Shown: piece by piece, positions 41,377-52,100 of the stretch
How positions within the stretch are numbered: position 1 is the stretch's first letter
Layout: each line of letters opens with the position of its first letter
Assembly: GCA_964017235.1 (NCBI GenBank)
Contig: OZ024934.1
Coordinates: 89,680,706-89,744,705, forward strand
Length of the DNA: 64,000 bases
From: Sabellastarte sp. h YS-2021
Taxonomy: Eukaryota > Annelida > Polychaeta > Sabellida > Sabellidae
Direction of reading: 5' to 3'
Notes under the pieces: model-generated
What the model saw: only the letters and a program-made list of their open reading frames with translations
Databases searched by the model: none
What the model was told of the DNA's origin: nothing
Position numbers and translations under genes: made by a program

Positions 41377-41539
41377 TTTGTGTCACTCTAAACTTAACGG
41401 AACTTATGAAAGTTTACCACAAATCCTCCAATGAATTTTACCGTGAAACCTCTTGTAATCTGCAATCAGGCAATACCATTAATCAGTAAAAAGAAGTAAT
41501 TAGTCAGAATTTAAAAATCAGTTTTAACTATTTTCCTCA

Positions 41540-43420
41540 AGATTTTCTTCTTCGGTTTCTTCCATGGGCCCATAAATCTTTGAAGCTCCTTTCACTAAGT
41601 CCATTGTTGAAATGTAACCTGCATTTAATTTTTCTCAAACTGAATTAATAGCCTGGTTAACTCTCCTGTATTCAGCACGTTAGACCCTCGTAAGCTGTTC
41701 TCTCACAAATTTTGTGTGGGCTTCCACATACTTGGCTTCCTGGTAGAGCAGATTAATCAGCAAATAGAATTAGATCTGGCCCCTGGCAGCTCTTTGGTTC
41801 AGCTTCAATACCAGCCCTCAACCTCATTGTTGCTCCTTATTTGACACATAAAGACACTCCATGTTGAGGGAGGCCACACTCTGGAGGTAGGTGCATAGGT
41901 CACTCATTTTCGTATCATTTGTGGAATTAGAAGCTGATATTGGTAAGAAGGTCCTCATCACATGTTAAGATGGAATGAAGGGTAGAACAGTCAACATGTG
42001 AATAAAGTGTCTGATGAGCCTCTTTGGCGAAACCGTGCCCCACTTGCACCAGTATTCCCCACCCAGGGTATATTGATGTCATCAGTGATGTCATAATAAG
42101 TGGACCCAACTCAGTGACATCACTGCCCATCCATAGTGATGCCTATTTGCCAGTCATTTACTTTAAATTGATTGGTCCAACAAGCTTTTTTACATTGGTT
42201 ACCAATCTGCGACATATTCAAAGTCATTTCATGTACGGTTATGCATCCGGCAAGACCTATTATCGGAGTGGGAAACAATAATTTGTCATGTTTAAAACAT
42301 CAACATGCGAATAAAGGTGTGTGTATCCTCATCCTTGTTTTAGGGTTCTTGCAACCTCAGCAGTTGCACACGGTGCCAAATGGGCTGCACCCAGTGGAAC
42401 ACACATCCTTTGATTTGGGCCTCTTCTAATGCAGCCCTCGCAGCCTGCCACAACTTAAAGTTCATAACCACTTCAACCACAGCCACACTAGTAAGACCCT
42501 TGATTCCTTCTAATTTCCCAGACTTTAGCACGTAGGCAAGTGACACTTGGTTCATGCTCTGCCCATGGTGGATAAAACTGTGTATGGAAAATTTGACCAC
42601 TTTAAATGTTGAATCCACAGACCAACGCTTGCTTTTGCCTAGGAGTTTCATTTGGTCAGGGGTAGAGAAAACCAGGTGTCGGCTCCTTTGGTGTGGACAT
42701 CCTATCTGAAAAACTCTTCACTGATATAGTCTGTGTTCACTTCAAAGGATAAGTCTCTGGGGTCTTTCGGGTGCATCTTCTGTCGTTACAGATTTGTGGA
42801 TCTTACCAGATTCTGTGGCTTTTGAAGAAATGGTTCATCCCTGAATTCTGTGAGAAAATCCTGTATAATGTTTTCTGCTGACACCTCCTTGGCAGCCACT
42901 CGCTTGGCTGAAGTGGAGATCTTGGCTTTAGTTAGTGTCCCCTTCACTGGTTGGTGTTCCTTATTTCCCCTTGTGAATGTCTGGCCAAATTGCTTTACTG
43001 TGGCATAGCACCTGGGATGCTTAATGTATACACTGCACTACCAGTCAAGTCTATATTCACATTTGGCCTGCCTCAGGTTGTATCTATAGCCATGGGGATC
43101 CAGTAGCAGGTCCTTCCCATGTTTGGTGCCACCTGTCACATCCTCATATGTCACTTCAAAAGTCTGAGATGAAATGAAGTCCACAGGATGTGGGGAAGCA
43201 TCGGCAAGGGAGGATTTGTCCACTTGGATTGGAATATGGTATTCACCAAAGTTGGTCACATCTTCACCATGATTAATTATGTATATTGCATTCCTCCTAT
43301 CAGGGGTGTCATGGATGCTACTCACATAAGGAAGGAACTGGCGTAATGTGTCATGCAGGTATGTACTCTCCAAAGGTAGAGCTGGATCTTCATTTTGGAC
43401 AGTTTAAGCTGCTGGATCCA
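41540..43420 (-). pseudogene. FLYWCH zinc finger plus Mutator-like (MULE) transposase
   Basis: Read on the minus strand from about 43420. First comes a FLYWCH-type finger (DLLLDPHGYRYNLRQ, a Cys, W, stop, C, then HPRCYATV and a His), a linker, then MULE transposase signatures: W-VDSTFKVV with VSLAYVLKSGK, GCVFHWVQPIWHRVQ (42340-42651), and a C-terminal NNEVEGWY...KLNQRAAGA...YQEAKYVEAH...YRRVNQAI...YGPME stretch ending near 41545. Many stops and frame breaks interrupt it (for example the TAG just after W near 43036). FLYWCH-MULE fusions are known in animal Mutator/Phantom-like elements. Terminal inverted repeats were not found. It would have catalysed cut-and-paste transposition; it is now dead. 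Confidence 0.82.
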
Positions 43421-43779
43421 GGTCTTCAACTTGGGTAGTCCTAGCTGATGAGTCCAGATCTCCCTAGAGTTGAGTACTTCAGCTACTGCTAGTCAGTAGT
43501 GAATTCTCTTTTCACTATTCTCCTGTACAGTGCCCAGTCAATCCTGTACCACAGATTCTGTGACACCATACTTGGCATTTGTCACAGAGAATTGCTTCTT
43601 GTATCTGTTTGACTTCCTTGCTACATTTCAAACATAATTTTACCATACTGTAAGCAACAAATTAGACCAGCTAGCTTAGAGCTCAACCGGTTGAATTTAA
43701 GAATTGAGGAAAATTGGGTTCGAAACCTCTTAACACCATTTGTGCAATTGTATTGTTTATACCATTTATATTTGAAAAA

Positions 43780-44060
43780 AATCTGAAGACTGTTTATCTT
43801 TGTGTCCATCTATGTACTAAACACTGTTTGAACAATACACACAGGTTAATACAACAATAAACAGACACAAAGATAAACGGTCTTCACAAATTTTCATACT
43901 TAAATTGTTTAAACAACAAAATCACACAAACTAGACAACACATATCATGGTAAGCTTTGAGTGTATTTTGTTATTTACTTAGTTTATGTGATGCTTTGTT
44001 TATAACACTTCCATTTGAAAGGCTTTAAAGACTATTTATCTTTGTGTCCACATATTACTG
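43780..44060. mobile_element. foldback relic with AAGATAAACGGTC ends
   Basis: 'gacacaaagataaacggtct' at about 43864 and 'agactatttatctttgtgtc' at about 44031 are inverted; a third end-like word lies at about 43787-43812. The interior ('aacaacaaaatcacacaaac') resembles sequence at 28120 and 28630. Same family as the elements in the 28 kb region. Confidence 0.55.
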
Positions 44061-44744
44061 TATATATTGAAACTTTACTGCAGTACTTGTAGATGTGGTT
44101 ACCTTGACTCTACTTACGTGTAGAGCCATGGCAAAATCCCACACAGAACTGGAGATTTGCATAAAGCACAAACACCATACAAATGTATACACACAGCTGT
44201 TCCCACAACTATTTTGTTTTATTTACTGCAAGAGTCAGTCAGCATGCAAACATATATGACAAAAAATAAGACATTTTCAATACATGTATTTCTTGGACCA
44301 TTTCTCCAAAAATTTGAAAAAACTTCTTTTATTATAAACGCTGTGTAAAATAGCATAGATATTATACACATATTGTATTTGCTGTGTCCATTGCTTAATA
44401 TCAATCTTGATATCAGTATACATATCCCATACTCTAACATAAATTTAGACATAAAATAAGATCTGTTTTCAATAAAAATGTTAAATTAACTGAAATTCTT
44501 TTCAAATCCAACTTGTACAACAGTATTATTATATCCCCAGACGAAAGTCGGGGATATATTGGATTCAGGTCCGTCGCGCCGCCGCCGCCGCCGTAGAAAT
44601 TTCCTTGTGGACGCGATAACTCAAAAACAAATTAATATTTTTTTTTCAAACTTGGTACACATGTTAAGGGTGCCCAAAGGAAGATCCCTATTTTAAGGTG
44701 ACCTTAAACTCCCAGTAAAAAAGAACTTATGGCCACCTTAAGGT

Positions 44745-46560
44745 CAGAAATTGGACTTTTGGCCACTTAGAGCCCTGTAGGTCACAAACTATGATGCTCA
44801 GCTGGCTGAAATTTTACCTGACAACACATTAATATGTTCTTAGTACATGTGCCGAAAATCACGACTTTAAGTTGAGGAGAAAATTGTGTTTGAGGCCCAT
44901 AAATACCCCCACTTAGGGATTTTTTGCTATACTTTTCACATATTTTGCCCTATAATTTGGAAGTGGTAATTCTGATGAGTCTCAAACTGCGCTAGGTATA
45001 ACTTTGATATGTAATCCTTGTCTGTAGAAAATTTTAGGGCTGTAGGTTTACCCAAAGGGGTCGACTTAAGGTCTCAAAAGTGCCCACAGAGACCCAATTT
45101 ATGCACTTTTTGCCACTTTCAAGCACTGTAGCTTTCAAACTATGTCTCTCATCTAAGTTAAATATCATCTGGGAATATATCTATGTGTTTTCTTATATGT
45201 GCCCCAACATTTAGGCCTTTAATAGACAGTTAACCTGTGTATCAGGACCAATAAACACCCACCCGAGTGACCCTTATAAGACATTTTTCACATCTTTTTC
45301 CCTGTAACTTGGAAATGGTAAGTCTGAGAAGTTTCAAACTGTATTAGATATATATTCTGTGTGTAATCTTAGTATGTATCAGATTTTAAGTCTGAAGCTT
45401 TAATTTTGAAGGTCAAATTGAGGTCTCTAAAAGGCTCCCAAAGACCCAATATTTGGACTTTTTGCTACTTTTAAGCCCTGTGACTGTCAAACTATGTGAC
45501 TGATAGAGCTCAAATCCTATCTGGGAAGATATTAGTATGTTATTTATATATGTGCCAAAAATTAAGGCTTTAAGAAGACATTTAACCTGTGTATGAGGAC
45601 CATAAATCCCCACCCGAGTGACCATTTTTAGACATTTTTCACATATTTTGCCCTGTAACTTGGAAATGGTAAGTCTAAGAAGTTTCAAACTGTATTAGAT
45701 GCATATTCTATGTGTAATCTTAGTATGTGACAAATTTTAAGTCTGAAGCTTTAATTTGAAGGCCACATTTAGGTCTCTAGAAGGCCCCATAAAGACCCAG
45801 TATTTGGACTTTTTGCCAATTTTAAGGCCTGTGACTGTTAAACTATGTGACTGATAGAGCTGAAATCTCATCTGGGAATACATTATTATGTTCTTTTTAC
45901 ATGTGCCAAAAATCAAGGCTTCAAGTAGACATTTAACCTGTGTATGAGGACCTTAAACACCCACCTGAGTGACCCTTTTAAGACATTTTTCACATATTTT
46001 GCTCTGTAACTTGGAAATGGTAAGTCTGAGAAGTTTCAAACTTTATTAGATACATATTCTATGTGTAATCTTAGTATGTAACAAATTTTAAGTCTGAAGC
46101 TTTAATTTGAAAGCCACATCGAGATCTCTAAAACGCCCACAGAGACCCAATATTTGGACTTTTTGCCACCTTTAAGCCCTGTGACTGTTAAACTATGTGA
46201 TTGATGGAGCTGAAATCCCATCTGGGAATGCATTATTATGTCCTTTTTACATATGCCGAAAATCAAGGTTTTTAGTAGACATTTAACCTGTGTATGAGGG
46301 CCATAGACACTCGCCCAAGTGCCTTTTTGGATATTTTTTCCGTATTTTGCCCTGTTATTTGGAAATGCTTAGTGTGACAAGTCTTAAACTGTATTATATA
46401 TAATTTTTGTTTCTTATGTATGTCCCCGAAAAAGTTTCAGATCTGTAGTTTAATTGCTAAGGTCTCTTTAACAATTGTAAAACGCCCACAGAAACCCAAT
46501 TTATGGACATTATGCCACTTTAAAGCCCAGTAACTGTCAAACTATGTGGGTTATAGAGCT
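44745..46560 (+). repeat. 352-bp tandem repeats in Helitron-like element A
   Basis: About five units; the landmark 'cccaatatttggactttttg' or variants occurs near 44745, 45091, 45443, 45797, 46147 and 46494. Units share 'cctgtgtatgaggaccataa', 'ttttgccctgtaacttggaa' and 'ctatgtgactgatagagct'. The first and last units are the most diverged, as expected for an array maintained by unequal exchange. Confidence 0.85.
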
Positions 46561-46875
46561 GAAATCTTTGAATTTTTAAAAGGAAATGCCTGTCTATTTA
46601 AATTTTGAATATTAATAATGTTATGGCTATCTTAGTCTTTTAAGAACTTATTTTTGTGTGTTATACCTCTGCTTGCTGAGTTTTTAACTTTTTGAAACTG
46701 GTTAAACGCCGGTTAAACATATTCAAGTAGACAAAATAGACACTTTAAGTGAGCTTTAAGTCCCAATATTAATGAAATTATATCCGTATGTAGTAAAACT
46801 AGGGGATTTTTAACCCTCAACTAGCCCAGTTTTATTCAACTTGCCTCAGTTAATTTTGACACAGCTCCTACAGTT

Positions 46876-47405
46876 ATGAACTCATTTCAGTTGATAATCA
46901 CATACTTAAAATTCTCAATGCTTTTTGTATTTGAGTACCCCTTTTATATAGATTGTTTGTTTACCATTTATGCTGTAGCACTCCATCTCTTTGAGAGAAC
47001 ATATAAACTGTGTAAAAAAGATGTAGAAGATGAGATACATTTTGTTTGTGTTTGTCCAGCTTTAGAGCTGATTCGTATGAAATATTTCAAAATTTTAAAT
47101 ATAGATAAATCTGAATTATTAATAGATCAATTATCAAGGGTATTAACTCATATGAATGTCAATATGGTTATTAATTTTATTTTTGATTTGTGGCAAGAAA
47201 GAAAAAGTAAATTATATTGTTAATTTTTATGTATTGAATTGCTGTCTTTATTTACTGTATCTTACCTCAAAATATGTTTGCTCTGTTTGTTATTAACTCT
47301 CTATTTAAAGTGACTTATAAGCCCATATAGGGCTGGGTATTACTTCAATAGTTTTTGTATAATCCTTGTCAACATAATACATGTCACTATAATAAACTAA
47401 TAAAC
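46876..47405 (+). pseudogene. 3' end of a non-LTR retrotransposon (LINE)
   Basis: An open stretch of 115 codons contains CKKDVEDEIHFVCVCPALEL and IRMKYF, the zinc-knuckle-like 'EDE-HF---CP---IR--Y' signature found at the C terminus of many LINE reverse transcriptases, followed by a stop at 47221. The 3' untranslated part has 'cccatatagggctgggtatt' and a tail of (AATAAACT)n type at about 47390-47405. A similar tail lies at about 60520-60600. Only the 3' end is present, typical of 5'-truncated LINE insertions. Confidence 0.65.
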
Positions 47406-47756
47406 TAAACTAAGTCCCAACCCACATCCCCCACCCGGATTCCCCCCACCCACCTCTGGGACCTCCAGCTATATTGAGTGACACTAAATAAACAAAGGTA
47501 TTTAATGATATCAGATGAGAAACAAAGAACTCAATGGGGTTGCAGATCTTGTGTAATAGTGAGAGAGGTGTGGAGAAGGGGAGAGGGGTGGGGGTGGGAG
47601 GTGGTGGGCTTCATTACATATAACACAAAGGGGAGTCAGAACTGAGATCGTGTCACATATTTAGGTTGCATATATATGGACCACATATATAGGTATAGAG
47701 GAAATGAATAACTGAAAACAATTTGCAAATTCTAAAAATAATATAAATAATTTTTT

Positions 47757-48020
47757 TTTAAATAATATTTTATTTGTGAACAAATATAGAAACAGATATG
47801 CGCTTTTGGGATTATGAATTTTAGAATGGACATTGAATCATCAATCATTTAATTACTTTGAAGGAAGATTGAAAAGTATGATGAGTTGAGTTAAAAATAA
47901 TATTTTATTTGTCAACAAATATAGAAACAGATATGCTCTTTTGGGATTATTATTTTAGAATGGACATTCAATCATCAATCATTTAAATACTTTGAAAATA
48001 GGTTTAGAGTTATCATTGCA
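47757..48020 (+). repeat. tandem duplication of about 138 bp
   Basis: 'aataatattttatttgtgaa...acagatatgc...ttttgggattat...tagaatggacatt' occurs twice (about 47760 and 47897); the second unit has a 25-base insertion ('aataggtttagagttatcat'). Confidence 0.75.
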
Positions 48021-48249
48021 GGAAGATTGAAAATATAATTTGAGTTATGTATTCGGCGTCTGGGGATACACCATCTTCCTTGGGAAGATATAAACAGAGT
48101 AGATTGATGTGCTGAAGTTCATATAATAATGGGTAATTATGTTTTTAAAAATTCCCGATCAAAACCTGTGGCGTGAGTGATGACCTGTCTGGGGATATGT
48201 TGGCGCCGAGTTGGCCCAATCTAGTTCAAGTTGGATTTGTATGATGGTG

Positions 48250-48345
48250 ATATTCTGTACAAGTTACAACTTGTACAGCAAATCTTGTATGAATTGCAAC
48301 TTGTACAAGCTTTTTATACAAGTTGCAACTTGTACAAACTCTCAA
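48250..48345. repeat. three palindromic ACAAGTTGCAACTTGT units
   Basis: 'tacaagttacaacttgta', 'atgaattgcaacttgtaca' and 'atacaagttgcaacttgtac' occur within 95 bases. Each is a dyad centred on GTTGCAAC or a variant and could form a cruciform or a repeated dimer-binding site. It lies 600 bp upstream of the GTF2H1 start codon and just outside Helitron-like element A. Confidence 0.6.
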
Positions 48346-48951
48346 CTTTCTAATCATGAAAAACATCATGCTTCCTATCGAAACGTCAGCTGGAAAATTA
48401 CACACAAGTTACACAACTACAATTTGGTTTCTGCTTTTTCTGGGTGAATTGATTTGTTAGATAATATTATCTGTGTAGTGGTGATAATGATATTATGTAT
48501 AACCAGAATAAGTAAATCAGAATTGATGTTTCTGCAGAAATTAAAACAAACACTGTGAAGGCCAAAATGTTAACTTTTACAGATTCTACTCCCCAATATT
48601 TCACTTTGTGAACAAAAGCTTTCATATACATTTAGCTCAGATGATCTTCCATGCCTAATTTGTTGTCAGTGAGCATGAGTTGACTTTCTTGCCAGTAAAC
48701 CCTTCATTTTGTGTCAAACACTCTGATAGGTTTTCATGGGACACAAATTGATACCAGGAAAATGTAGGAACTTATAAACAGTGAAGATCTTCTGTCTAGA
48801 TGGAAAAAAAACACTTTTTATATAAAACTAGACAGTGAGTTGTATTATACTTGCTAAGTTGGTTGAGAAAAATGGTGAAAGTGCATAAAGTCTTTCATTA
48901 TTTAATGAAAACTGTTTAATATTTTGAAGGAGCTATTTGTCTGAGGAAGCG

Positions 48952-49105
48952 ATGTCTCGATCCTCTGAAGAAGTTCTGTTGATTGTGTCACATGTGAAGA
49001 ACAAGAAATGCGAGGGTCAGCTGTACATGATGGGTGAGAGAGTGGCATGGATGCAACAAAGCAAATCCACCTTCACAGTCACTCACAATTACGCTGACGT
49101 TAAAA
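48952..49105 (+). CDS. GTF2H1: GTF2H1 exon 1 (coding)
   Basis: 154 bases; ATG then [20 protein letters not shown]...HNYADVK, start of the PH-like domain. Donor GTAAGA. Upstream 'attttgaag|gagc' could be an acceptor of a 5' untranslated exon, which is not proven. In-frame codons before the ATG lack another ATG. Confidence 0.93.
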
Positions 49106-52100
49106 GTAAGAGGACAGTGTTGGAGTTTATTATTTTTGTAAAGAAAAAAAATCAATATAACTCAAGTGATTGGAATTCAGTCGTCTTTCTAAGTGTAAGC
49201 ATAGCTGACTACAATGTGGTTCCGACTTTTAAGTAGGGTTGTGATAGGTTATCCAGTTTCTCAAAAACTCAAAAACTGTTAATAAATATTTCAATTTGTA
49301 AATTTTGGGTAACACTTAGTAAGATTTCTTCACATAATATAAGATTTTCCTTATTTTTAGAGATATTAAAAATTTTATTTTCATGAAATTTGCTATTATA
49401 TAAATCTGCATATTTGTTTCACTGTTACTTCTAGTGGATTTCCACAAAATATGGGTTCTTTGGTTCAAGTTGGCTCATTACCAAATAGTTACCTGGTCCC
49501 ATTTTTGCCCTCAGTTACAGCCGTATAGTTGAATGTCGAAAAAATTGCCATTTTTAGAACATAGTTGTCCACATGGTAAATGCCTGCATTAAGTTTCATC
49601 TCATATATGTGAAACTCTTGTCGCTTTGATATTTTTTTTGACCGTTCAAAACTGTTCAAGTCCTCTTGTGCAGAATTTTCCTGAACATTTAATGGTAAAA
49701 CGTTTCTCAATATAAATCCTCACAGCACAGAAAATCTCACCCGACAGTAAAGAGAAGGTGCAGTTGCAGTTGATTCTACATGATGGAGGAGCAAACACCT
49801 TTCATTTCACAAATCCTAAAGGTGGGGAAGTATTCTACCAAATAGTTTTACTGCTCAGCTGGTGAATTTCGTCACCTTGTGGGGTTTATCACCTATCCTT
49901 TAAACTATTGAGGACAAACAATATTGATATTTGAACAAATGAAACAAGTACTTAAAAAAGAAATGTATAAATCTACAAAGAAATATATGGTTGAAAAGGT
50001 TTAATACTGTCATAAAATGCAAATTACAAAACTTCACTGGGTGATAAAATTTGTTGGATAAACAGTAACATTGTAAAAGTTGCCATATTGAATTCATATT
50101 AAATTTGAAAAATACTTGGATGAATTTCATTCCTATGTTGTGTGGTATGTACATTTTATCTCCTATCAGTTGTGGTCATCAAGAGAGTTATGACTAATAT
50201 CACTGCATGCCCAATCTCTCTGTCTACTAATAGAATAATACTAAGGCACCCAGATATTTACTTATTTATAACAAGGTACAGATTATGTTGAAAATTCCAA
50301 AGTTTGATGCATCAATAACTAACTGCAATGGTGCTCTGTGACCTAAATTGTCAGTAATGCAAGTCTTCAACTTACTCATAAGGCTAAAGGATATTTTTAT
50401 ATTATGTTGGTGTGAATAGGCCGTCAAGCACAGATACAGGATCGTGAAGGCATTAAGGAACTGCTTCAACAACTGCTTCCAAAGTTTAGAAACAAAGTCA
50501 ACAGTGAACTGGAGCAGAAGAACAGGTAAAAACTGTACATTATAGAACCTCTATTACCTGATCTTGCATTATCCAAACATTCAGTTTTACAAACTCAATT
50601 CCACTTTTCTAAAGTTACACTGCTACTGTTTTATACTGACTTTTAGTTTCAAATAGTGATCCAGTGGGTTAGCAGGTTTGACATCTAATCACAAGCTGTC
50701 ACCTCTGTGTGGGTTTGACTTCCACAAGTCACAAAGCTGAGGACTTGTTGCAATATGACCCTGGTGTTTAACCACCTTTGACCTTTATACTTACTTACAC
50801 TACAGTCGGTCTTTATTCAGGCCACATGCATGTCCTATATCAGGGATACTGAAGCCAGTCATTATTTAGATCACAAGCTATACCTATGACCAGAACACTG
50901 CAGTTTTTATCCAACAGCCCTTAAGGGCTGTCGGTGTATTGTTTTCACCCATGATGTCTGGGTGGGCGGGCGGCGGGAAGAAGTTTGTCTGGCCTGTATC
51001 TCGGAAACCGTAAGGTGTAGGAAGTTGATACTTGGTAGGGATATTGGTGAGGGGTTGTAGGTGTGCAACGTCATAGTGTGACCTTGATTTGACCTTTGAC
51101 CTTGCCGTAGTGACCTTGACCTATAAAATCTTGTCCAGGCTATATATCAGAAACTGCATGGTGTAGGAAGTTGGTACTTGGTAATTACATTGGTTAGGTG
51201 TTGTAGGTATGCAACATCATGACATGACCTTGATTTGACATTTGACCTTGCTGTAGTGACCTTGACCTATAAAATCGTGTTCGGGCTATATCTCGGAAAC
51301 CATAAGGTGTAGGAAGTTGATACTTAGTAGGCACATTGGTTAGGCGGTGTAGGTGTACAACGTCATAGCGTGACTTTGATTTGACCTTTGACCTTGCCGT
51401 AGTGACCTTGACCTATAAAATCTTGTCCAGGCTATATCTCGGAAACCATAAGGTGTAGGAAGTTGATATTTGGTAGGGACATTGGCAAGGGTGTGTAGAT
51501 GTAAAACGTCATGGTGTGACCTTGATTTGAACTTTGACCTTGCCATAGTGACCTTGACCTATAATGCCTTGTCTGGGCTATATTTCAGAAACCATAAGGT
51601 GTAGGAAGTTGATATTTGGTAGGGACATTGATCGGGGGTTATATGTGTACAATGTCATGGTGTGACCTGGATTTGACCTTTGATCTTGCATATCTAATGC
51701 TATTTTATCTCTCTATAGGGATATCTAATACTATTTTATCTCTCTTATATATCTCTTATATCTTTTTACTTGAATCTTGGTTGTTGCTATTCCTATATCC
51801 ATAATGCTGTAGTCTTTAGCTGTCTTTATTCATCTGACATGCTATTCCTATATCCAGGATACTGTAGTCTTTAGCTGTCTTTATTCATCTGACATGCTAT
51901 TCCTATATCCAGGATACTGTAGTCTTTAGCTGTCTTTATTCATCTGACATGCTATTCCTATATCCAGGATACTGTAGTCTTTAGCTGTCTTTATTCATGT
52001 GACATGCTATTCCTGTATCCAGGATACTGTAGTCTTTAGCTGTCTTTATTCATGTGACATGCTATTCCTGTATCCAGGATACTGTAGTCTTTAGCTGTCT

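Larger units (their letters stand above)
44534..48224 (+). mobile_element. Helitron-like element A
   Basis: The left border is A|TC (TCCCCAGACGAAAGTCGGGG forms a hairpin). The right border is a hairpin-forming 'ttggcgccgagttggcccaa' followed by TCTAG|T, that is CTAG at 48221-48224 then T. These are Helitron end rules (5' TC, 3' hairpin plus CTRR, insertion between A and T) and match element B at 58558-60471. The inside holds a 352-bp tandem array, a LINE 3' fragment (46876-47405) and a 140-bp duplication. No Rep/helicase gene is seen, so it is non-autonomous and appears to have acquired other sequences. Confidence 0.72.

Noticed and set aside
43780..44060. Possible terminal inverted repeat of the MULE pseudogene
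   Set aside because: The same ends occur at 28 kb without any MULE sequence, and no matching copy lies on the other side of the pseudogene.
46876..47223. A host gene encoding a 115-residue protein
   Set aside because: The CP...IR...Y signature and the 3' tail fit a truncated LINE reverse transcriptase end.
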